A stretch of DNA of 64,000 bases, taken from Tabrizicola soli. Lineage in GTDB: Bacteria; Pseudomonadota; Alphaproteobacteria; Rhodobacterales; Rhodobacteraceae. The translations under genes were made by a program, and so were the position numbers. The first letter of the stretch is position 1, and each line of letters begins with the position of its first letter. This document shows positions 20,349 through 31,824 of this stretch, one piece after another. Location of the stretch: contig NZ_JAEACP010000001.1 in NCBI RefSeq assembly GCF_015999335.1, forward strand, positions 1 through 64,000, in the 5' to 3' direction. The notes beneath the pieces were generated by a model. It searched no databases. It had not been told where the DNA came from and saw nothing but the letters and a program-made list of their open reading frames with translations.

Positions 20349-21739
20349 GCAGCATGGCCGGGCATCGGCAGATGACGCCTGGGAATGGCGCGGATGCTTT
20401 GATGGAGCGGCTGCTGGAGGCTGGCGATCCCTATGCTGCGCTCGGCGCCTATCCCCATGTGGAAGCCGGAAGGCGACCGGCGCTGGAAGGGATCATCCTG
20501 TCCAGTGTGCGCCTGCGGCTGATCGTGGCCGCTGCCCCCTATGCTCCGGCCGGCCTGCTGGACCGGCTGTCGTGCGGGGCAGGGGCGCCGGTGGCGCTGC
20601 GGCTGGTGAAGAACCCGACGACTCCGGCCAGCGCGCTCGACCGCCTGCTGCGCAATGCCGCGGATGAACGGTCGCGCCGCTACATCGCCGCCCATCCGCG
20701 GGCCGATGCCGCGATCCTCTCGCGGTTGGCCGAAGACGGCGCGATCGAGGTCCGTCGCGCGGTTGCCGGCAATGCTCGGGCATCGGCCGCGGTGATCGCG
20801 CGACTGGCCGCCGAGGATGACGGCCAGATGGCGCGCAATGCTGCCGCGGCACCGCAGGCCGATGCAGCGACCTTGCGCGCGCTTTGGGATGCGGGTGATG
20901 CCTGGGTGCGTGCCGAGGTGGCTGCACATCCGAATTGCCAGGCCGGGATCCTATCCAAGGCCGCGGCGGCCGCCGATCCGCTGATCCGCAGGAAATGTGC
21001 AGCCAATCCCGCCATCGACGACCGAACGCTGTCGCGCCTGCTGTCCGACCCTGACGAGCGGGTGCGTGCTGCGGCGGTGCGCAATCCGGCGATATCGGGC
21101 GACTGCCTCGACGAGGCCGGCGACCCGTCGGCGAAGGTCCGGCGACATTTTGCCCGGCACAGCCGGCTTGCCCCTGCGCTGCTCGCGCGGCTGGCGAGCG
21201 ACCCCGATGTCTGGGTGCGGCGCTGGATCGCGCGCAACCCCGACCTGACCTGCGATCTGCTCGGCCGGATGGCAGCCGATCCGCAGATGGAGGTGCGCCG
21301 CAGCGTCGCCCGCAATCCGTCCTGTCCGCCACGGCTCTTGCAGGCGCTTGGCTCCGATCCGCAGCCCTGGGTGCGCGCCGGGGTCGCGCTGCGCGAGGAT
21401 CTGCCCGAGACGGTGATCGCCCTTCTGGCGGACGAGCAGGATCGCGACGTGCTGGGCGCGCTGGGGCGAAATCCGCGCGCACCCGCGACGCAGCTCGATG
21501 CCATCGCCAGACATCCCGACAAGGACGTGCGCCGTTCGGTCGCCCTCAATCCCGCGGCTCCGGCCAGCGCGCTGGCTCTGCTTGCGGCGGATCCCTATCC
21601 GCTGAACCGGGCCGTCCTTGCGGGTCATCCCAACCTGGCACTGACGTTGGCCGAGAGGCTGCTGCACGACCCCGAACCGCAAGTGCGCTTTGCCGCCGAC
21701 CCCGAGCCGGCAAGGCGGCGTTCCGGACATCGGGGATGA
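20345..21739 (+). CDS. LRV (leucine-rich repeat variant) protein coupled to the TMA operon
   Basis: A 464-residue protein made of many about 24-residue helical repeats, pattern DP-x-x-x-VRR-x-x-A-x-NP-x-x-x-x-x-LL-x-x-LA (for example DPQMEVRRSVARNPSCPPRL, DPDVWVRRWIARNPDLTCDL). This is the leucine-rich repeat variant/HEAT-like solenoid first seen in an Azotobacter iron-sulfur protein. Unlike that protein, I see no N-terminal Cys cluster. The ATG overlaps the stop of the preceding gene (ATGA, 20345-20348) and has no obvious ribosome-binding site, implying coupled translation. Such solenoids bind proteins; an assembly or scaffold role for the dehydrogenase/Fe-S complex is a guess. Confidence 0.78.
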   Translation: MSSMAGHRQMTPGNGADALMERLLEAGDPYAALGAYPHVEAGRRPALEGIILSSVRLRLIVAAAPYAPAGLLDRLSCGAGAPVALRLVKNPTTPASALDRLLRNAADERSRRYIAAHPRADAAILSRLAEDGAIEVRRAVAGNARASAAVIARLAAEDDGQMARNAAAAPQADAATLRALWDAGDAWVRAEVAAHPNCQAGILSKAAAAADPLIRRKCAANPAIDDRTLSRLLSDPDERVRAAAVRNPAISGDCLDEAGDPSAKVRRHFARHSRLAPALLARLASDPDVWVRRWIARNPDLTCDLLGRMAADPQMEVRRSVARNPSCPPRLLQALGSDPQPWVRAGVALREDLPETVIALLADEQDRDVLGALGRNPRAPATQLDAIARHPDKDVRRSVALNPAAPASALALLAADPYPLNRAVLAGHPNLALTLAERLLHDPEPQVRFAADPEPARRRSGHRG

Positions 21740-24759
<3,020 letters not shown>

Positions 24760-25050
24760 GCTGATGCGCGACCGGGATCGCGCAGGATGACCGTCGCCCG
24801 GGCGGCAGCCACGCAGGCCGCCCGGCCCGATGTCACGAGCGCGGTCCCTTCGCCGTGACACCCGCGCCGGCCGGGCATCGGCCGCCGCATCCCATCGACG
24901 CCCTGGCGCCCCGAGATCCTGACCGATCCTCGCCACGGCGGCCGCCCGCGGAGAAGCCGAAGCCGCGGCCGGTTCGATACCGTCTTCAACCCAAGGGGGC
25001 GCGTGCTTTGCGCGATCAGCCCCGGACCACAAGAGAAAGGACACAGGGAA

Positions 25051-26148
25051 ATGGCCAAACGCATCTCCGCGCTCGAGGATACCCACCGTGCACTTGGTGC
25101 CGGACTGGGCGAATGGAACGACATGGATGTGCCGTGGAGCTATGCTCACCCGGCCGAGCAACAGCTTGACGCGGTGCGCGAGTCGGCCGGGCTGTTCGAC
25201 CTTACCGGATTGAAGAAGATCTGGGTCAAGGGGCCGGACGCCGCGGCGGTGATCGACAAGGTCTCACCCCGCGACATGAGCAAGGTGACCAGGGGCAAGG
25301 CTGCCTATGTCCCGATCCTGACCGATGAAGGCACGATCTGCGACGACACGATCATCTACCGCATCGCAGACGACAAGTATCTGTTCGTCTACGGCACCGG
25401 CACCGGCGCGGATCGCCTGGCGCTGGCGGCAAAGGGCAGGAACGTCACGCTCGAAAAGGATGACGACCTGCATACCCTGTCGCTTCAGGGGCCGAAGTCG
25501 ATGCCCTTGCTGAAGGCGAATGCCAGGGCCGACATCGCCGCGCTGGATTTCTTCGACCTGACCGAGACCGAGCTGTTCGGCCACAAGGTGATCGTCTCGC
25601 GCACCGGCTATTCCGGCGAGCGCGGCTACGAGATATTCGTCGACCGCAAGGATGCGGTTCCCCTCTGGAACAGCATCCTCAAGGCCGGCGAGAAGGACGG
25701 GATGGTCCCCTGTTCGTTCACCTGCCTGAACAAGGGCCGGATGGAAGCCGGGCTGCTGTTCTATCCCTTCGACATGAACGAGGCGCATACCCCCTGGGAA
25801 GTGGGCCTCGGCTGGGCCGTGTCGCGCAAGAAGCCCGACTATCTCGGCCGCGAGGCGGCGTTGCAGAAGCAGGGCAAGGAGACGTTCCGGCTGACCGGCG
25901 CCTCCGCCCCCTCGAAGGAGGGGATCATCGCCGGCGGCACCGACCTTTACCTGAACGGCGAGAAGGTGGGCGTGGTCAGCAGCTCCGAATATTCGCACCG
26001 GCTGGGCCGGTCGCTCGGGCTGGTCCATGTCCGGCCGGACCTCAAGGAAGGGGCCAGGCTGAAACTCGGCAACGAGGCGAATGCCGCGGAAGTCACGCTC
26101 GAGGAACTGCCGTTCTACGACAAGGAAAAGAAGCGGATGCGCATGTAA
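25051..26148 (+). CDS. Free-standing GcvT-like folate-dependent protein (copy 1)
   Basis: A 365-residue aminomethyltransferase-family protein. It carries the family hallmark SRTGYSGERGYEIF (T-protein SRTGYTGE), CDDTIIYRIADDKYLFVYG with the conserved Asp region, LSLQGPKS, and LNKGRMEAGLLFYPFDM. The start at 25051 is preferred over 25003 because AGAAAGGACACAGGGAA lies upstream. No gcvP or gcvH is nearby, so it is not part of glycine cleavage. Placed between dimethylamine dehydrogenase and ETF, it likely transfers the methyl-derived formaldehyde or methyl group to tetrahydrofolate, as GcvT domains do in dimethylglycine oxidase and TMAO demethylase. Confidence 0.82.
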   Translation: MAKRISALEDTHRALGAGLGEWNDMDVPWSYAHPAEQQLDAVRESAGLFDLTGLKKIWVKGPDAAAVIDKVSPRDMSKVTRGKAAYVPILTDEGTICDDTIIYRIADDKYLFVYGTGTGADRLALAAKGRNVTLEKDDDLHTLSLQGPKSMPLLKANARADIAALDFFDLTETELFGHKVIVSRTGYSGERGYEIFVDRKDAVPLWNSILKAGEKDGMVPCSFTCLNKGRMEAGLLFYPFDMNEAHTPWEVGLGWAVSRKKPDYLGREAALQKQGKETFRLTGASAPSKEGIIAGGTDLYLNGEKVGVVSSSEYSHRLGRSLGLVHVRPDLKEGARLKLGNEANAAEVTLEELPFYDKEKKRMRM

Positions 26149-26295
26149 CGGCGCCGCCGGCTAGCCGACCGCCGTGCCCGGAGAAGGTGCAGGCACCCCG
26201 GGCACGGCACCCCCTTGCAGCAAGGCAGCTGCTGCCAAGCCGGATCTATGGGGCGCGCACCGCAACAGGACAGGAACACAAGTGGAGCAAGCAAG

Positions 26296-27081
26296 ATGAA
26301 GATACTGGTGGCGGTCAAGCAGGTCGCCTTTCTCGACGACGAGTTCGAGATGCGCGACGACGGTCGCGATGTCGACGCGGACTTCTTCGAGAAGGATCTC
26401 AACGAATTCGACCACTTCTCGGTCGAGGAGGCGATGCTGATCAAGGAGGCGGCGGGCGACGCTGCCGAGGTGGTGATCGCCATCATCGGCGACGAGGATG
26501 CCGACGACGCGCTGCGCACCGCGCTGGCCAAGGGCGCCGACCGCGGCATCCGGGTCTGGGACGAGGCGCTGGCCGATGCCGATGGCGTGGCGGTTGCCCG
26601 TGTGCTGGCCAAAGTGGTGGAACGCGAAAAGCCCGACATGGTGTTCACCGGCGCGCAATCGGCCGATTTCGGCTCTGCGGTCACCGGCATGGCGCTGGCC
26701 GGCCTGCTGGGCTGGCCGCACACCGCGGTGGTCTGCAACCTCGATTATGCGCCGGGTGCCGGCACCGCCACGATCCGCCGCGAGCTTGAGGGCGGGCTGG
26801 AAGAGATCATGACCATCCGCTGCCCGGCCGTGCTGTCGATCCAGCTCGGCATCAACCAGCCGCGCTATGCCTCGCTGCGCGGCATCAAGCAGGCCAAGCA
26901 GAAGCCGGTGGACGAACTGTCGCTGGACGACCTGGGACTGTCGGCCGCCGAGGTCGTTCCGGCTGCGCGGGTGCGCAGGATGTATGCGCCGGAACGCGGC
27001 AAGGCCGAGCTGATCACCGGGTCGGCTGCGGAACAGGCGGCGCGCCTGGCTGAAATCATCAAAGAACTGCGGGGAATGTGA
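26296..27081 (+). CDS. etfB: Electron transfer flavoprotein, beta subunit
   Basis: A 261-residue ETF beta-type protein, normal length. It begins MKILVAVKQV, has FSVEEAMLIKEAAG, and the family stretch VFTGAQSADFGSAVTGMALAGLLGWP plus LSIQLGINQPRYASLRGIKQAKQK (typical ETFB recognition region). In-frame upstream extension to 26215 has no family match. It is followed three bases later by etfA. With TMADH and DMADH in the same cluster, and TMADH known to reduce an ETF, it is the natural electron acceptor. Confidence 0.9.
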   Translation: MKILVAVKQVAFLDDEFEMRDDGRDVDADFFEKDLNEFDHFSVEEAMLIKEAAGDAAEVVIAIIGDEDADDALRTALAKGADRGIRVWDEALADADGVAVARVLAKVVEREKPDMVFTGAQSADFGSAVTGMALAGLLGWPHTAVVCNLDYAPGAGTATIRRELEGGLEEIMTIRCPAVLSIQLGINQPRYASLRGIKQAKQKPVDELSLDDLGLSAAEVVPAARVRRMYAPERGKAELITGSAAEQAARLAEIIKELRGM

Positions 27082-27084
27082 ATC

Positions 27085-28038
27085 ATGGCCGAACTTCTTG
27101 TCATCGCCGCACAGCGGCAAGGCGAGCTTCGCCCCTCAACGCTGGAGGCGATCGCCGCGGCCAACGGCATCCGGCAGCCGGGCGACACGCTGGCGGTCGC
27201 GATCGTCGCCGCCGATCCGCAGTCGCTTGTCGGCGCGCTTTCGGTCGATGGCGTGGACGAGGTGATCGCCGTCAAGGCGACCGACGACTTCCAGCCCGAC
27301 CTGACCGAGGCGGTGATCCTGGCGCTGGCCGCGGCGCGCAAGCCCGCGGTGATCGCCGCCGCCCATGGCGTCGATGCCTGGTCCTTCGTCCCTGCCGCCG
27401 CAGTGAAGCTGGGCTGTGGCCTGGCCACCGACGTGCAGGCGTTGCGGCGCGAGGACGGCGAACTGGTCGCCACCCGCGCCGGCTACGCCGAGAAGGTGCT
27501 GGTCGACCTCGACTTTCCCGGCAAGTCCACCGTGCTGCTGACCATCCGCACCAACGTGTTCGAGCCCGCCGCCGGCACCGGCGCCCCCCGGGTGACCGAG
27601 ATGGCCGCGCCGGCCGCCGATGTCGCCACCACGCACCAGGGCTGGAAACCGCCCGCGGATGCCGGCGGCATCGACATCCCCGGTTCGGAATTCATCCTGT
27701 CGATCGGGCGCGGTGTCGGCGACGAAAGCAATGTCGAGCAGTTCCTCGAACTGGCCGAGGAGATGGGCGCCACGCTCGGCTGCTCGCGTCCGATCGCCGA
27801 CAACGGCTGGCTGCCCAAGGCGCGGCAGGTCGGACAGTCCGGCCAGCTTGCCGCAAGTTGCCGGCTTTATGTCGCGATGGGCGTTTCGGGCTCGGTCCAG
27901 CACCAGTGGGGCATGAAACATGTCGAGACCATCGTCGCGGTGAACACCGACCCCGAAGCCTCGATCTTCAGCATCGCCCGCTATGGCATCGTCGGCGACA
28001 TGTTCGAGATCGCCGAGGAACTCAAGGGGCACTTCTGA
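27085..28038 (+). CDS. etfA: Electron transfer flavoprotein, alpha subunit
   Basis: A 317-residue ETF alpha-type protein. The C-terminal FAD domain is clear: SIGRGVGDESNVEQFLELAEEMG, GCSRPIADNGWLPKARQVGQSGQ, YVAMGVSGSVQHQWGMK and NTDPEASIFSIARYGIVGD. It forms a heterodimer with the product of the gene just upstream, carries electrons from the amine dehydrogenases and probably delivers them to the DgcB/EtfD-like membrane protein encoded 8 kb before it. Confidence 0.92.
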   Translation: MAELLVIAAQRQGELRPSTLEAIAAANGIRQPGDTLAVAIVAADPQSLVGALSVDGVDEVIAVKATDDFQPDLTEAVILALAAARKPAVIAAAHGVDAWSFVPAAAVKLGCGLATDVQALRREDGELVATRAGYAEKVLVDLDFPGKSTVLLTIRTNVFEPAAGTGAPRVTEMAAPAADVATTHQGWKPPADAGGIDIPGSEFILSIGRGVGDESNVEQFLELAEEMGATLGCSRPIADNGWLPKARQVGQSGQLAASCRLYVAMGVSGSVQHQWGMKHVETIVAVNTDPEASIFSIARYGIVGDMFEIAEELKGHF

Positions 28039-28239
28039 CCCGGCGGGCAGGCCCCTTCGATTGCAACGCATGCTTCCCGGCCGGTGCCGGGGGCATGGCC
28101 CGCCAAAGGAGAGCCAGGGGCAGGGAGGCCGGCGTGACGCGAGGGGCGCGAAGGCGTCCGACAGAGGAGAAGGGCTGGACTGCACAACAAGGACAACGGG
28201 CGGCAAACGACCGCCAGAGAACAACGGGAGGAATGGAGA

Positions 28240-30021
28240 ATGACGTCAGCAACAACTGAAGTTAGCCGCACGGAGAGTGGCCAGATGGTCCGTGCGCTCA
28301 GCTGGAAGGGGGCCTTCTGGGTCGCCGCCGGCGTGCCGCCGCTGGTCCTTTTCTCGATCGGCGGGATTGCGGGGACCACGGGGAAGCTGGCCTTTCTGGT
28401 CTGGATGATCTCGATGGTCATGGGTTTCCTGCAAAGCTTCACCTATGCCGAGATGGCGGGGATGTTCGGCAACAAGTCGGGCGGGACCTCGGTCTATGGC
28501 GCCACCGCCTGGCTGCGCTACAGCAAGCTGATCGCGCCCTTGTCGGTCTGGTGCAACTGGTTCGCCTGGTCGCCGGTGCTGTCGCTCGGCTGCGCCATCG
28601 CGGCGGGCTATATCCTGAATGCGCTCTTTCCGATTCCGCTGGCCGACAGCCAGCCGGTGCTGGACTGGGTGACGGCGAACCTGGCCAGCTACACGGCCGA
28701 AACGCCCAGCGTGGTGCAGTATCTGGCCGACAACGCCGGGACCACGGCGGAACAGGCCATCCAGGCCGTCGCCTCGGCTGACGGCGTTGCCGCGCAGACC
28801 CCGTGGTTTCGCGTCTTCGAGGCCTTCCAACTGACCATCCCGGGCCTTGGCACGCTGCACTTCAACTCCACCTTCATCATCGGCGTGGCGCTGATGCTGA
28901 TCATCCTGGTGATCCAGGAACAGGGCGTCGCCCAGACCGCCAGTGCGCAGAAATGGCTGGCGATCATCGTGCTGGTCCCGCTTCTGCTGGTTGGCCTGGT
29001 GCCGATCCTGACCGGCGCCATCGACACGATGAACGTGACCAACCTGCTGCCGCCCACCGCCGCCTATTCCGGCGAGGACGGCGCCTGGAACATCGGCGGG
29101 TGGACGCTGTTCCTGGGCGGGCTGTATATCGCGGCCTGGTCGACCTACGGCTTCGAGACCGCGGTCTGCTACACCCGCGAGCTGAAGGACCCGCGGCGCG
29201 ATACCTTCCGCGCGATCTTCTACTCGGGCCTCCTGTGCTGCATCTTCTTCTTCCTGATCCCCTTCTCGTTCCAGGGTGTTCTCGGGCACGAGGGAATGCT
29301 GGCCGACGGGATCGTGGACGGCACCGGCATCGCCGAGGCGCTTGGCGGCCTGATCGGCGGCGGGCCGGTGATCACCCAGATCTTCGTCATCCTGATGATC
29401 CTGGCGCTGTTCCTGGCGATCATGACCGCCATGGCCGGTTCTTCGCGCACGCTCTACCAGGGCTCGCGCGACGGCTGGCTGCCGAAGTATCTGGGCGAGG
29501 TGAACAGCCACGGCGCACCGCACAAGGCGATGTGGACGGATGTGGCCTTCAACATCTTCCTGCTGGCGCTGGCCTCGGACGCGGGAGGGTATTTCTACGT
29601 CCTCGCGATCTCGAACGTCGGCTACATCATGTTCAACTTCCTGAACCTGAACGCCGGCTGGATCCACCGCTTCGACTCGGCCCATATGGATCGCCCGTGG
29701 AAGGCGCCCACCTGGCTGATCGGGCTGAACACCTGCCTGGCCTTCGTCAACGCCCTGTTCCTGGGCGCGGGCGCCAAGGTTTGGGGTTACGAGAACGCGC
29801 TGTGGTCGGGGCTGATCTTCGCCTCGTTCATCTTTCCGGTGTTCTGGTATCGGCACTATTTCGTCGATGGCGGCAAGTTCCCCAAGGAAGCCTATGAGGA
29901 CCTTGGCCTTCCTTATGGCGAGTTGGGGGAAAGGAAGGCCGGCATCCTGCCCTATGTGGCGCTGGTCGCCGGAGCCTGCGTCGTCCTCTGGGCGAACTGG
30001 TTCTTCGTCCTGCCGGGCTGA
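28240..30021 (+). CDS. APC-superfamily permease of the methylamine cluster
   Basis: A 593-residue inner-membrane transporter with about 12-14 hydrophobic segments. The N-terminal APC signature region is GVPPLVLFSIGGIAGTTGKL, and the first core helices are AEMAGMFGNKSGGTSVYGATAWLRYSK and WCNWFAWSPVLSLGCAIAAGYILNA. It is larger than typical 450-residue amino acid permeases, with an extended loop (about residues 130-200). It sits between etfA and a second GcvT-like gene, so uptake of an N-methylated amine or betaine-like precursor is likely; exact substrate unknown. Confidence 0.8.
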   Translation: MTSATTEVSRTESGQMVRALSWKGAFWVAAGVPPLVLFSIGGIAGTTGKLAFLVWMISMVMGFLQSFTYAEMAGMFGNKSGGTSVYGATAWLRYSKLIAPLSVWCNWFAWSPVLSLGCAIAAGYILNALFPIPLADSQPVLDWVTANLASYTAETPSVVQYLADNAGTTAEQAIQAVASADGVAAQTPWFRVFEAFQLTIPGLGTLHFNSTFIIGVALMLIILVIQEQGVAQTASAQKWLAIIVLVPLLLVGLVPILTGAIDTMNVTNLLPPTAAYSGEDGAWNIGGWTLFLGGLYIAAWSTYGFETAVCYTRELKDPRRDTFRAIFYSGLLCCIFFFLIPFSFQGVLGHEGMLADGIVDGTGIAEALGGLIGGGPVITQIFVILMILALFLAIMTAMAGSSRTLYQGSRDGWLPKYLGEVNSHGAPHKAMWTDVAFNIFLLALASDAGGYFYVLAISNVGYIMFNFLNLNAGWIHRFDSAHMDRPWKAPTWLIGLNTCLAFVNALFLGAGAKVWGYENALWSGLIFASFIFPVFWYRHYFVDGGKFPKEAYEDLGLPYGELGERKAGILPYVALVAGACVVLWANWFFVLPG

Positions 30022-30115
30022 TTTCGCACCTTGGAAAAAGCTTCCGGGCGGTCCTTCTGGGCTGCCCGTAGCGCCTGAATGACGAAGAAACGACATATCC
30101 TGCGAAGGAGGGAAC

Positions 30116-31255
30116 ATGACCAATTCCTGGAGATTCACGGCGCTTGGCGACCGTCACCGCGCGCTCGGCTCGGGGCTTGAGGACTGGAACGGGATGGGCT
30201 TGGCCTGGTCCTATACCAGCGGCGATCCGGATGCCGAATACATGGCGATCCGCACCAGGGCGGGGCTGATGGATGTCTCGGGGCTGAAGAAGCTCCACAT
30301 CACCGGCCCGGCAGCCAGCCATATCATCGAGCGGGCCACCACCCGCAACCTGGAAAAGCTGATGCCCGGGCGCTCGGTCTATGCCTCGATGCTCGATGAT
30401 GGCGGCCGGTTCATCGACGACTGCGTGATCTACCGCAACGCGCCCAACCAGTTCATGGTGGTGCATGGCTCGGGGCAGGGGCACGAGCAGCTGACCATGG
30501 CCGCCACCGGGCGCGACGTCTCGATCCGCTTCGACGACAACCTGCACGACCTGTCGCTTCAGGGCCCGCTGGCGGTGGACTTCCTGGAAAAGCACGTCGA
30601 GGGCATCCGACAGCTGGCCTATTTCGGCCATATGCATACCGCGCTGTTCGGCCGGCCGGTGACCATCTCGCGCACCGGCTATACCGGCGAGCGCGGCTAT
30701 GAGATCTTCTGCCGCGGTCAGGACGCCGGAATGATCTGGGACCGGATCCTTGAGGAGGGCCAGGCGATGGGGATCATTCCCTGCCGGTTCTCGACGCTCG
30801 ACATGCTGCGGGTGGAAAGCCAGCTCCTGTTCTTTCCCTATGACAACTCGGAGGTCTATCCGTTCGAGAACGGTGACGCGGGTGACACGCTGTGGGAGCT
30901 CGGACTCGACTTCACGGTTTCCCCCGGCAAGACCGGCTTCCGCGGCGCCGAGGCGCATTACCGGCTGAAGGGCAATGAGCGGTTCAAGATCTGGGGCCTG
31001 AAGCTCGAGGGCGACAAGGTGCCGGGCAACGGCGCCCCGGTGATGCGCCGCGGCAGGAAGGTGGGCGTGGTGACGCAGGCCATGCACTCGCCGCTGAACC
31101 ACTGGACGGTGGCGATTGCCCGGCTGCCGCTCGATTGCGCCAACGACGGCACCGATCTGGTGGTGGCCTGCGACACCCATGGCGAGATCCGCGCCAGATC
31201 CCACTCGATGCCGTTCTACGACGTCGACAAGAAACGTCGCACCGCCAAGGGATAG
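30116..31255 (+). CDS. Free-standing GcvT-like folate-dependent protein (copy 2)
   Basis: A 379-residue paralogue of the GcvT-like protein at 25 kb, with the same hallmarks (SRTGYTGERGYEIF, LSLQGPLAVDFLEKH, FSTLDMLRVESQLLFFPYD, and the conserved end MPFYDVDKKRR). A good ribosome-binding site (GCGAAGGAGGGAAC) precedes the ATG. Having two such proteins in a cluster with two demethylating dehydrogenases suggests that each may serve one dehydrogenase or that they act on different one-carbon donors. Last gene before the tRNA-Asn boundary. Confidence 0.82.
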   Translation: MTNSWRFTALGDRHRALGSGLEDWNGMGLAWSYTSGDPDAEYMAIRTRAGLMDVSGLKKLHITGPAASHIIERATTRNLEKLMPGRSVYASMLDDGGRFIDDCVIYRNAPNQFMVVHGSGQGHEQLTMAATGRDVSIRFDDNLHDLSLQGPLAVDFLEKHVEGIRQLAYFGHMHTALFGRPVTISRTGYTGERGYEIFCRGQDAGMIWDRILEEGQAMGIIPCRFSTLDMLRVESQLLFFPYDNSEVYPFENGDAGDTLWELGLDFTVSPGKTGFRGAEAHYRLKGNERFKIWGLKLEGDKVPGNGAPVMRRGRKVGVVTQAMHSPLNHWTVAIARLPLDCANDGTDLVVACDTHGEIRARSHSMPFYDVDKKRRTAKG

Positions 31256-31681
31256 GCGCGCGTCGTCGATAATTGTCGTTCGGCGCGCGAACACCGGCTT
31301 TTCGGCAAAAGTCCGATCCGACTTCTCGACCGCACCCGAGGCCGTTCCGGGCGAGGTGGCGATGAAAGGTAGAATCGCGCCCCCCACCAGAGGGGATCTC
31401 GGCCATCGAACGGGCCCCGGTTGAGGTGCATTTCCCCTCGAAGGCGTTCTGCTCCGACAGCCCTCGGATCGCCGCCTCGTACTGGTGGGGGGCTCGCGAT
31501 GACATGGGATCGGTCCCGGTAGACGCCGTTACGGCGGATGAGGTGGGGGTAAGAGGGCACTGGCCGGCTCCATTCAGGAGACCGACGCGCGTTTCACCAC
31601 CGGAGTGGTGGCACAGTCTGGTGGCACACCAACGGACCCCCGCGGGGGTAAGTGGGTAACATCAGATATTTACGGGATTTT
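31256..31681. other. Junction region between the accessory cluster and tRNA-Asn
   Basis: A 426-bp stretch with no intact gene. On the minus strand, GTG at 31560 opens a frame starting PSYPHLIRRNGVYRDR, similar to the first residues of many tyrosine integrases (YPHLIRRNGVYYFR-type), then losing similarity. Its position just inside the 3' end of tRNA-Asn and its orientation fit an integrase remnant at an attachment site. No repeat of the tRNA 3' end was found elsewhere in the window. Confidence 0.5.
31500..31560 (-). pseudogene. Possible tyrosine-integrase N-terminal remnant
   Basis: Minus-strand reading from GTG 31560 gives PSYPHLIRRNGVYRDR, a start typical of integrases inserted at tRNA genes, after which the frame degrades. 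There is no catalytic domain. Similarity covers only about 15 residues, so this is tentative. Confidence 0.35.
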
Positions 31682-31756
31682 TGGCTCCGGCGGTAGGGAT
31701 CGAACCTACGACCAATTGATTAACAGTCAACTGCTCTACCGCTGAGCTACGCCGGA
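31682..31756 (-). tRNA. tRNA-Asn (GTT)
   Basis: A 75-nt cloverleaf on the minus strand, including an encoded CCA. The acceptor stem is TCCGGCG paired with CGCCGGA, the D-arm GCTCAGCGGTAGAGC, the anticodon loop CTGTTAA with anticodon GTT (complement at 31722-31724), and the T-arm GTAGGTTCGATCCCTAC. Its 3' end faces the accessory region on the left. Confidence 0.97.
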
Positions 31757-31824
31757 ACACGGGGCGCGTATAGCAAGGGTGTCGGGGGGCGGCAAGGGGC
31801 AAATGCGGGAAAAGATGCCGGCGC

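Noticed and set aside
25051-31255. Glycine cleavage system
   Set aside because: GcvT-like proteins are present but no gcvH or gcvP and no glycine-riboswitch-like leader is seen.
31216-31560. 114-residue minus-strand ORF as a real gene
   Set aside because: Only its first residues look like an integrase; the rest overlaps the end of the GcvT-like gene and has no family support.
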